DNA of 5,321 nucleotides from Alphaproteobacteria bacterium (GTDB taxonomy: Bacteria; Pseudomonadota; Alphaproteobacteria; Rhizobiales; Xanthobacteraceae). The stretch is from NCBI GenBank assembly GCA_005884745.1, contig VAZU01000101.1, positions 1 through 5,321 on the forward strand, given 5' to 3'. Position numbers and translations under genes: made by a program. The notes beneath the pieces are model-generated. The model searched no databases and was not told where the DNA came from. It saw only the letters and a program-made list of their open reading frames with translations. Below, one piece after another: positions 1 through 5,187 of the stretch. Each line of letters opens with the position of its first letter. The first letter of the stretch is position 1.

Positions 1-15
1 AGGGAGCGCGCCGAG

Positions 16-1002
16 TCATCCCTCCGCCCGGAACGGCCGCGTCAGCAGCGATTCGATCGCGGCATCGATGTCGAGCCGGCCGTCCAGCACGGCCGCGACC
101 GCGGCGGCGACCGGCATGTCGATTCCGCGCGCATTTGCCATCTCGCTGAGCACCGAGGCCGTGAACACGCCTTCCGCCAGCTTGCCGCGTTGCGCTTCTT
201 CGAGCGAGCGGCCTTCTCCGAGCGCGATCCCCAGCGAGAAATTCCGCGACTGCCGGCTCGAGCAGGTAAGGATCAGATCGCCGAGGCCGGAAAGGCCGGT
301 GAGCGTCTCCGGCCTGGCGCCGAAGGCCTTGCCGAAGCGCACGAGCTCGGCGAAGCCGCGCGTGGTGAGGGCGGCGGCGGCGCTCGGTCCGAGTCGGCGG
401 CCATCGACGATGCCCGCGGCGATCGCCAGCACGTTCTTGGCCGCCCCGCCGATCTCGACCCCGCGCAAATCGGTCGAGTGATAGGGCCGAAACATCGGCG
501 AGCCGAGCGCGCCCGCGAGCGCGCCCGCCAGCCTCTCGTCCCGGGCCGCCAGCGTGACCGCGGTGGGCAGGCCGCGCGCCACGTCGGCGGCGAAGCTCGG
601 CCCGGACAGAATCGCCGGTTCGGCCTGTGCAATACATTCCGCGATCACCTCGGTCATGAACCGCCCGGTTCCGCGTTCGATGCCCTTGGCGCAGGCAATG
701 ACCGGTATGCCGTCGCGCAGCACCGGCGCCAGCGCGCGCGCGACCGAGCGCAGCGCTTGGGCCGGCACGGCGACGAGCAGGGCGGCTGCATCCACCGCCT
801 CGAGCGCCCCGGTGACGGCGACCGAATCTTCGAGGCGCACGCCGGGGAGTTTCGGGCTCTGCCGGCGTTGCGCGATCGTCTCCGCAAGGCGCGGGTCGCG
901 GGCCCAGAGCGTGACGCGCCGGCCGGCGCGCGCCGCGACGTTGGCGAGCGCGCTGCCCCAGGCGCCCGCCCCCAGCACGCCGATGTGCCGGAACGCGCTC
1001 AC
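16..1002 (-). CDS. gpsA: NAD(P)H-dependent glycerol-3-phosphate dehydrogenase
   Basis: This cytoplasmic enzyme reduces dihydroxyacetone phosphate to sn-glycerol-3-phosphate, the backbone precursor of phospholipids. The 328-residue protein is of usual family length. It opens with a Rossmann nucleotide-binding loop, GAGAWG at residues 11-16. Other family motifs follow in order: KLPG at 51-54, CAKGIE at 104-109, SGPSFA at 133-138, GGAAKN at 185-190 (K189 is the likely catalytic lysine), and GLSGLGDLILTC at 236-247 with SRN at 252-254. The reading frame stays open far upstream, but the homologous part begins at VSAFRHIGVLG. I therefore chose the GTG at 1002-1000, which overlaps the tsaD stop as GTGA. 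That overlap implies co-transcription and translational coupling with tsaD. The stop codon lies 15 bases from the window edge, so no terminator can be judged. Function is very secure; the start is likely. Confidence 0.97.
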   Translation of the reverse strand: MSAFRHIGVLGAGAWGSALANVAARAGRRVTLWARDPRLAETIAQRRQSPKLPGVRLEDSVAVTGALEAVDAAALLVAVPAQALRSVARALAPVLRDGIPVIACAKGIERGTGRFMTEVIAECIAQAEPAILSGPSFAADVARGLPTAVTLAARDERLAGALAGALGSPMFRPYHSTDLRGVEIGGAAKNVLAIAAGIVDGRRLGPSAAAALTTRGFAELVRFGKAFGARPETLTGLSGLGDLILTCSSRQSRNFSLGIALGEGRSLEEAQRGKLAEGVFTASVLSEMANARGIDMPVAAAVAAVLDGRLDIDAAIESLLTRPFRAEG

Positions 1003-2054
1003 GCCGGAGCTTTCTCCGCCGCGAGGGTCTCTTCCAGCGGCCAGCGCGCCCGCGGGCTCGCCGCCAGCGTGTCGGTCATGCCGCGAAAAATCCGCTCCGC
1101 GCCCGCCCAGGCGATCATGGCGCCGTTGTCGGTGCAGAGCTCGGCGGGTGGGGCGACCAGCGACGTATCGGCCATGCCGGCCACCGTCTCGAGCGCGCGT
1201 CGGATCGCCTGATTGACCGCGACGCCGCCGGCGACCACGAGCGCGGTCGGGGCGCCGAACCGCCGGCGGAATGCGCGCAGGCCGGTCAGCACCCGGTCGG
1301 CCACGACGTCCACCACGGCGCGCTGGAACGCCGCGCACAGATCGGCGACGTCCTGGTCGGAAAGCGGCGCGATCTTTTCCGCCTCGAGGCGCAGCGCGGT
1401 CTTGAGCCCCGACAGCGAAAAATCCGGTTCGTCGCGGCCGAGCATCGGGCGCGGCAGTGCAAAGCGAGTGGCTTCGCCTCGCGCCGCCTCGCGCTCGACT
1501 TCCGGCCCGCCCGGATACCCGAGCCCGAGCAGCTTCGCGGTCTTGTCGAAGGCCTCGCCGATGGCATCGTCGAGCGTGGTTCCGAGCCGCACATATCTGC
1601 CGACGTCGAGCACCGCCACGATCTGGGTGTGCCCGCCGGACACGAGAAACAGGCAATAGGGAAACGCGACGGCATCGGTGAGCCGGGCGGTCAGCGCATG
1701 CGCCTCGAGATGGTTGACGGCGACCAGCGGCTTCTCGACGACGAGCGCAATCGCTTTCGCCATGGTCAGGCCGACGATGATTCCGCCGATCAGCCCGGGG
1801 CCGGCCGCGGCGGCGACGCCGTCGAGCGCCTCGAAGGAAGTCCCGGCCTTCACCATGGCTTCCGCGATGGTGAGATCGAGCACTTCGACATGGGCGCGTG
1901 CCGCGATCTCCGGCACCACCCCGCCATAGGCCGCATGCTCGGCGCTCTGGGAGAGAATGATGTTGGCCACAATCTCGCCGCGGCCGTCCTCGTGGCGGCG
2001 CACGATTGCCGCGGCCGTCTCGTCGCAGGTGGTTTCGATCCCGAGAACCAGCAT
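999..2054 (-). CDS. tsaD: tRNA N6-threonylcarbamoyladenosine transferase TsaD (Kae1/Qri7/YgjD family)
   Basis: TsaD transfers the threonylcarbamoyl group from threonylcarbamoyl-AMP to A37 of ANN-decoding tRNAs, giving t6A. In bacteria it works with TsaB and TsaE, on an intermediate made by TsaC; none of these is in the window. The 351-residue protein is slightly longer than the E. coli one (337). Visible ASKHA-fold signatures are GIETTCDET at residues 5-13, NHLEAH at 114-119 (metal ligands H115 and H119), SGGHTQ at 139-144, DAIGEAFDK at 163-171, PGG at 181-183, GGVAVN at 276-281, and TDNGAMIAWAG at 308-318 with D309 as the third metal ligand. The ATG at 2054 places the GIETTCDET motif at its usual N-terminal distance. 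A weak GGGA (2062-2059) precedes it by four bases. It is the first gene of the minus-strand pair, 120 bases from divergent hemC. Confidence 0.98.
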   Translation of the reverse strand: MLVLGIETTCDETAAAIVRRHEDGRGEIVANIILSQSAEHAAYGGVVPEIAARAHVEVLDLTIAEAMVKAGTSFEALDGVAAAAGPGLIGGIIVGLTMAKAIALVVEKPLVAVNHLEAHALTARLTDAVAFPYCLFLVSGGHTQIVAVLDVGRYVRLGTTLDDAIGEAFDKTAKLLGLGYPGGPEVEREAARGEATRFALPRPMLGRDEPDFSLSGLKTALRLEAEKIAPLSDQDVADLCAAFQRAVVDVVADRVLTGLRAFRRRFGAPTALVVAGGVAVNQAIRRALETVAGMADTSLVAPPAELCTDNGAMIAWAGAERIFRGMTDTLAASPRARWPLEETLAAEKAPA

Positions 2055-2061
2055 ATTGTCC

Positions 2062-2087
2062 CGCGGCCGAGCGCCGCGCCGGCCGCG
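2062..2087. repeat. 8-bp perfect inverted repeat upstream of tsaD
   Basis: CGCGGCCG at 2062-2069 is the exact reverse complement of CGGCCGCG at 2080-2087, with a 10-base loop between. The structure ends 7 bases before the tsaD ATG and its outermost base touches the weak GGGA ribosome-binding site. In the tsaD mRNA it could fold into an all-GC stem and limit ribosome access. In DNA this GC-rich, chance pairing of this size is not rare, so function is only inferred. Confidence 0.3.
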
Positions 2088-2092
2088 ATCCG

Positions 2093-2106
2093 GCGGAGCT
2101 CTCCGC
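2093..2106. promoter_or_regulatory. Dyad GCGGAG-CT-CTCCGC, possible operator
   Basis: Perfect 6-base arms flank a 2-base centre in the tsaD-hemC divergent spacer. The dyad abuts the proposed hemC -35 element (it shares base 2106), which is a typical place for a protein-binding site. It matches no operator I recognise; in particular it lacks the AT-rich character of the Irr iron-control element. It might also be a chance palindrome. Confidence 0.25.
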
Positions 2107-2135
2107 TTTCACGCCGGCACCGCCGTCCCTATGAT
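2106..2135 (+). promoter_or_regulatory. hemC: Candidate sigma-70-type promoter for the hemC operon
   Basis: TATGAT at 2130-2135 matches the -10 consensus TATAAT at five of six bases and stands out in this GC-rich spacer. A weak -35-like CTTTCA lies at 2106-2111, 18 bases upstream, and matches TTGACA at three of six. Transcription would start near 2142 and give a leader of about 32 bases before the hemC GTG. The weak -35 would fit a promoter that needs an activator. Confidence 0.35.
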
Positions 2136-2159
2136 CGCGGGCCGCACGGACGCGTAGCA

Positions 2160-2173
2160 TTGCGAGGTCGCAA
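2160..2173. promoter_or_regulatory. Crp/Fnr-type dyad TTGCGAGGTCGCAA on the hemC ribosome-binding site
   Basis: TTGCGA and TCGCAA are perfect inverted arms around GG, 14 bases in total. Crp/Fnr-family operators such as the FNR/FixK box TTGAT-N4-ATCAA have the same length and the same TTG-N8-CAA frame. The inner bases CG...CG recall the TTGCG-type boxes I remember for NnrR-like nitric oxide regulators; that comparison is from memory. The dyad covers the hemC Shine-Dalgarno site and ends one base before the GTG. Protein bound here would more likely block hemC than activate it, unless the target is tsaD. Alternatively it is an RNA hairpin with a 5-bp stem and an AGGU loop. Confidence 0.35.
2164..2168 (+). 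promoter_or_regulatory. hemC: Shine-Dalgarno site of hemC
   Basis: GAGGT sits six bases before the GTG at 2175, good spacing for a ribosome-binding site. This site decides the start: there is no in-frame ATG near the N-terminus, and the alternative TTG at 2202 would remove residues just before the conserved RIGTRGSPLAL segment and has no comparable site. Confidence 0.7.
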
Positions 2174-2174
2174 G

Positions 2175-3110
2175 GTGCAATCCTCGGCCGCATCTGGCGT
2201 TTTGCGGATCGGCACGCGGGGCAGCCCGCTGGCGCTCAAGCAGGCGCAGCTGGTCCGGGAGGCGCTCACCCCCCATGGCCTCGCCGCTTCCGCGATCGAG
2301 CTCATCCCGATCCGCACCTCCGGCGACAAGATCCAGGACCGGCCGCTCGCCGAGGCCGGCGGCAAGGGGCTGTTCGCCAAGGAGATCGAGCAGGCGCTGC
2401 TCGAGGGCGCGATCGACCTCGCGGTGCATTCCGCCAAGGACTTGCCGACGATCCTCCCGCCCGGGCTCGTGCTGGCGGCAACGCTTGCCCGCGAGGACGC
2501 GCGCGATGCCTTCATCAGCCGCAGGGCCAAGAGCCTGCGCGAGCTTGCCGCGGGAAGCAGGCTCGGCACCGCCTCGCTGCGGCGGCAGGCGATGGTGAAG
2601 CGGCTGCGGCCGGATCTGCGGGTCGTGACGTTCCGGGGCAACGTCGAGACGCGGCTGCGCAAGCTCGACGCCGGCGAGGCCGATGCGACCTTGCTGGCGC
2701 TCGCGGGCCTCAACCGCCTGGGCCTGGCTTCGGCGGCGACCGCGATCCTGGCCGCGGAGGAATTTCTGCCCGCGGTCGGCCAGGGCGCCATCGGGATCGA
2801 GGCTCGTGCCGCCGACGCGCGGGTCCGCGACCTCCTGGCCGCGATCAACCATGCCGAGACAATGATTGCGCTTGTGGCCGAGCGCGCGTTTCTGGCCGAG
2901 CTCGACGGCTCCTGCCGCACGCCGATCGCGGGTCACGCGGAAGTCGCCAATGGCGCCCTGCGATTCCACGGCATGATCCTCAAGCCGGACGGCAGCGAGG
3001 CGCACGAGACTCGGCGGGAGGGCGACGCGCGCGACGCCGAAGCGCTCGGAGCCGATGCCGGCCGTGAGCTCAAGCGCGGGGCTTCGCCTGATTTTTTCCA
3101 AGTGGGGTGA
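2175..3110 (+). CDS. hemC: Porphobilinogen deaminase (hydroxymethylbilane synthase)
   Basis: HemC joins four porphobilinogen molecules into the linear tetrapyrrole hydroxymethylbilane, in the cytoplasm, on the route to heme, siroheme, cobalamin and (bacterio)chlorophyll. The 311-residue product is close to the E. coli length (313). It shows RIGTRGSPLALKQA at residues 11-24, TSGDKIQD at 48-55, GGKGLFAKEIE at 62-72, HSAKDLPT at 85-92 (D89 corresponds to the catalytic aspartate, E. coli D84), ASLRRQA at 133-139, RGNVETRL at 154-161, GQGAIGIE at 202-209, and GSCRTPIA at 245-252. C247 is the cysteine that carries the dipyrromethane cofactor. All key residues are intact. Start is GTG at 2175, supported by GAGGT six bases upstream. 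It is first in the plus-strand run and divergent from tsaD. Confidence 0.98.
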   Translation: MQSSAASGVLRIGTRGSPLALKQAQLVREALTPHGLAASAIELIPIRTSGDKIQDRPLAEAGGKGLFAKEIEQALLEGAIDLAVHSAKDLPTILPPGLVLAATLAREDARDAFISRRAKSLRELAAGSRLGTASLRRQAMVKRLRPDLRVVTFRGNVETRLRKLDAGEADATLLALAGLNRLGLASAATAILAAEEFLPAVGQGAIGIEARAADARVRDLLAAINHAETMIALVAERAFLAELDGSCRTPIAGHAEVANGALRFHGMILKPDGSEAHETRREGDARDAEALGADAGRELKRGASPDFFQVG

Positions 3111-3161
3111 TTCCGGATGTGCACGACGGAAGATCGAGTCGCGAGCCGGGCCGCGCTTTTC

Positions 3162-3191
3162 CCTCCCCGCCGCGCTGCGCGCGGGCGGAGG
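3162..3191 (+). repeat. GC-rich imperfect hairpin in the hemC-hemD gap
   Basis: The arms 3162-3175 and 3179-3191 can form 12 base pairs around a 3-base loop (TGC), with one C-C mismatch and one bulged G. A run of four T lies on the 5' side (3157-3160) and none on the 3' side, so it does not look like an intrinsic terminator on either strand. It occupies a 121-base gap (3111-3231) that shows no gene and no strong ribosome-binding site, and could affect mRNA processing or stability between hemC and hemD. Confidence 0.35.
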
Positions 3192-3231
3192 AGAGCCGCT
3201 CCGCCGAGCGCGAAGCTTCTCACCAGTTGAG

Positions 3232-3945
3232 ATGCGCCTGCTCGTCACCCGGCCGGCAGGAGATGCGCAGCGCACCGCCGCGGCGCTTTGCGCCCGCGGA
3301 CACGAGGTGCGGATCGCGCCCTTGCTGAGGATCGAGGCTACTCCCGGTGCAGACCTCGGCTCTCCACCCTGGCAAGCTTTGCTGATGACGAGCGCCAATG
3401 CCGCGCGTGCGATCGCAGTTCACCCGAAGCTTGCGGAACTGCGTTCGCTTCCGGCGCTCGCAGTCGGCCGCCGCACCGCGGAAGCGGCCCGCGCCGCCGG
3501 CTTCGCCGATGTGATTTCGGCGGACGGCAGCGCGGGCGATCTCGCACGGCTCGCGGCGCGCCGGTTCGGCGCCGCTGCGCCGCTGCTCTACCTCGCCGGA
3601 AGCGATCGGGCCCGCGATCTCGGGGCGGATCTTGCGCCGCACGGCATTGCGGTGCGGACCGTCGAAATTTACCGCGCGCACGCCGCGGAGGAATTCCCGG
3701 CGGAGATCGTGGCTGCGCTCCGGGCGAGCGATATCGACGGCGTGCTGCATTTCTCGCGCCGCAGCTGCGAGATCTTCGTGCAATGTGCCGAGCGCGCCGG
3801 CGTTGTCGCCGCGGCGCTGCGGCCGATCCAATTTTGCATCTCCGCCCAGGCCGCCGAGCCGCTGGCGCGAGCGGGAGCGGGCAAGATCCGGATCGCGGTG
3901 CAACCGGAAGAAGACGCGCTCGTTGCCCTGATCGAAGCCGCCTGA
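3232..3945 (+). CDS. hemD: Uroporphyrinogen-III synthase
   Basis: HemD closes hydroxymethylbilane with inversion of ring D to give uroporphyrinogen III, the branch point for heme, siroheme and cobalamin. The family is poorly conserved in sequence, so the call rests on several weak signs plus context. The protein has 237 residues, a normal length. It opens with MRLLVTRPAGDAQRTA, the usual start of alphaproteobacterial HemD. It also has TSANAAR at 53-59, LLYLAGSDRARDL at 118-130, IYRAH at 146-150, VLHFSRRS at 171-178 and CISAQAAEPLA at 202-212, which fit the two-lobed HemD fold. It follows hemC directly. The frame is open further upstream into hemC, but that part is composition-driven and does not resemble HemD, so I use the ATG at 3232. 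Its ribosome-binding site is weak (GAG directly before the ATG). Confidence 0.92.
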   Translation: MRLLVTRPAGDAQRTAAALCARGHEVRIAPLLRIEATPGADLGSPPWQALLMTSANAARAIAVHPKLAELRSLPALAVGRRTAEAARAAGFADVISADGSAGDLARLAARRFGAAAPLLYLAGSDRARDLGADLAPHGIAVRTVEIYRAHAAEEFPAEIVAALRASDIDGVLHFSRRSCEIFVQCAERAGVVAAALRPIQFCISAQAAEPLARAGAGKIRIAVQPEEDALVALIEAA

Positions 3946-3970
3946 GCAGCCAAATTGCGCCGGCGCGAGT

Positions 3971-3993
3971 GCCGCAGTATGGCAATGTGCGGC
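3971..3993 (+). repeat. Small inverted repeat in the hemD-Mic60 gap
   Basis: GCCGCA at 3971-3976 pairs exactly with TGCGGC at 3988-3993 across an 11-base loop. It lies in the 77-base gap after hemD, 20 bases before the ribosome-binding site of the next gene. A 10-base palindrome, GCGCCGGCGC, sits just upstream at 3957-3966. No T-run follows, so neither looks like a terminator. Both may be due to base composition. Confidence 0.2.
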
Positions 3994-4012
3994 GCGTGCG
4001 GTCCGCCGAACC

Positions 4013-4017
4013 GGGAG
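4013..4017 (+). promoter_or_regulatory. Shine-Dalgarno site of the Mic60-like gene
   Basis: GGGAG lies five bases before the ATG at 4023. It favours this start over the in-frame upstream GTG codon, which would add residues that do not resemble the family N-terminus. Confidence 0.6.
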
Positions 4018-4022
4018 ACGAA

Positions 4023-5174
4023 ATGGCGAGCGATGAATCCAGCGGCTCGGGAGTGCCCGGCGGCCGACGCCGCCGGCCGCCGTCCACGATCGAGCTCGAG
4101 GCGACGGAAGTGGCGAGCGAACCGGGGGCGACGGGGGATTCGGCGGCGCCATCGCAGCCGGAGCCCGATCCGGCGGCCGAGCCCGAGCCGCCGCAAACCG
4201 GACCCATCGGCGAGAAAACGGGCCGGCGCCAAAAAAGCGGAGCTTGGCGACCGATCGGTGCCGGCATCGGCGGCGCCGCGATCGCGGTGCTGATACTCGG
4301 CGGACTGTGGACGTTCGGGCTTTTACCCTATCGGGCGGACGAGGCCGGCAATCAGTGGATCGGGCTGTCGGCGAAAGTCGCCGGGCTGGAGCGGCAGGTC
4401 CGCGAGCTTGCCGCGCGGACGCCGGCGGCCCCGGACCGGAAGCGCACGGAAGAAATCGACGCGCGGCTGACAAAGCTCGAAGCCGCCGCGGCCGCCCCGA
4501 CCGCCCCGAGCCAGGCGCAAAAGGCCGATGCGCAAACGGCCGCGAACCCGGCCGAGCGCGGCGAGCTCGACGCGCTCGCCGCGCGCCTCACTAGTCTGGA
4601 GCAGCAGCTCAAGGCCGCCGAGCAGCGGCTCGGCAAAGTTGCGGCGGGCGCGGACCGCACGGTCCGGCTCGCGCTCGTCGCGATGGAGCTGCGCACCGCG
4701 GTGGAACGCGGCATTCCGTTCACGGCCGCGCTCCAGGCGGCAAGACAGCTCGCCGAAAATCCTTCCGCGCTCGCTGCGCTGGAAGCGAGTGCCGCAACCG
4801 GGGTGCCCAGTCCCGCCGCGCTCGCGCAAAACCTGTCGAAGCTCGCGCCGGCCATGCTCGAGGCGGCGAGCGCGCCCCGGCGCGAGGCCGGCGTCATGGA
4901 ACGGCTGCAGGCGAGTGCGGAACGGCTGGTCCGCATCCGCCCGGTCGAGGAAGCGTCCGGGGACGAGCCCTCGACCATGGTCGCGCGCGCCGAGCTCAAG
5001 GCCACGCGCGGCGACATTGCCGGGGCGCTCGCCGATCTCGAGCGGCTGCCGGAGCCGGTGCGGGCGCCGGCCGCCGGCTGGATTGCGGCCGCCAAGGCGC
5101 GCCTCGCCGCAATCGATGCCGCGAAGGCGTTGGCGGCGAATGCGCTCGACGCGCTCGCCCGGCCGGCCGAATGA
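4023..5174 (+). CDS. mic60: Alphaproteobacterial Mic60/mitofilin-family inner-membrane protein (COG4223 type)
   Basis: The 383-residue protein is built like Mic60, the mitochondrial cristae-organising protein. It has a short cytoplasmic N-terminus with the motif RRRRPPSTIELEATEV (15-30) that I recognise from alphaproteobacterial members. A Pro/Glu-rich disordered stretch (about 31-75) follows, then one membrane helix (about 77-100). The rest is a long periplasmic part rich in Ala, Glu, Leu and Arg, with coiled-coil-like blocks at about 113-133, 141-158 and 180-206. The C-terminal mitofilin signature is present: RLVRIRPV at 301-308, GDIAGALADLERLP at 330-343 and W353. In alphaproteobacteria, homologues shape intracytoplasmic or inner membranes; a role here is inferred. 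No enzymatic motif is visible. It sits between hemD and hemY, an association also known in other alphaproteobacteria. Low sequence complexity makes similarity over the middle unreliable. Confidence 0.85.
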   Translation: MASDESSGSGVPGGRRRRPPSTIELEATEVASEPGATGDSAAPSQPEPDPAAEPEPPQTGPIGEKTGRRQKSGAWRPIGAGIGGAAIAVLILGGLWTFGLLPYRADEAGNQWIGLSAKVAGLERQVRELAARTPAAPDRKRTEEIDARLTKLEAAAAAPTAPSQAQKADAQTAANPAERGELDALAARLTSLEQQLKAAEQRLGKVAAGADRTVRLALVAMELRTAVERGIPFTAALQAARQLAENPSALAALEASAATGVPSPAALAQNLSKLAPAMLEAASAPRREAGVMERLQASAERLVRIRPVEEASGDEPSTMVARAELKATRGDIAGALADLERLPEPVRAPAAGWIAAAKARLAAIDAAKALAANALDALARPAE

Positions 5175-5187
5175 GGCGAGCCGCGCG

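Noticed and set aside
1003..2193. The gpsA frame stays open for about 400 more codons upstream, which would suggest a 725-residue protein.
   Set aside because: The extension is antisense-like, Arg/Ala/Gly-rich sequence in another frame of tsaD, with no motif. Stop codons are rare at this GC content, and tsaD is unmistakable in the overlapping frame.
3162..3191. The hairpin after hemC as a rho-independent terminator.
   Set aside because: No T-run follows it on the plus strand, and on the minus strand the adjacent run is A rather than T. Downstream hemD also needs read-through unless it has its own promoter.
3055..3231. A 59-codon N-terminal extension of HemD that would overlap the end of hemC.
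   Set aside because: The extension crosses hemC coding sequence and the hairpin, resembles no HemD sequence, and the family's usual start MRLLVTRP coincides with the ATG at 3232.
2109..3398. Long open frame on the minus strand opposite hemC and the start of hemD (429 codons).
   Set aside because: Its translation is low-complexity Arg/Ala/Gly sequence typical of an antisense shadow of a GC-rich gene, and hemC motifs are complete on the plus strand.
3957..3966. Perfect 10-base palindrome GCGCCGGCGC after hemD as an operator.
   Set aside because: All-GC palindromes of this size are expected by chance at this base composition, and nothing else marks the position.
3288..4022. The Mic60-like frame is open through hemD in another register, which could suggest a fused 628-residue protein.
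   Set aside because: The upstream part is a Arg-rich shadow of hemD. A good ribosome-binding site precedes the ATG at 4023, followed by the family's N-terminal motif.
3955..4293. Small frame starting with a Cys-x2-Cys pattern that hints at a zinc-ribbon peptide.
   Set aside because: There is only one CxxC pair, the remainder is Arg-rich, and it overlaps the well-supported Mic60-like gene in another frame.
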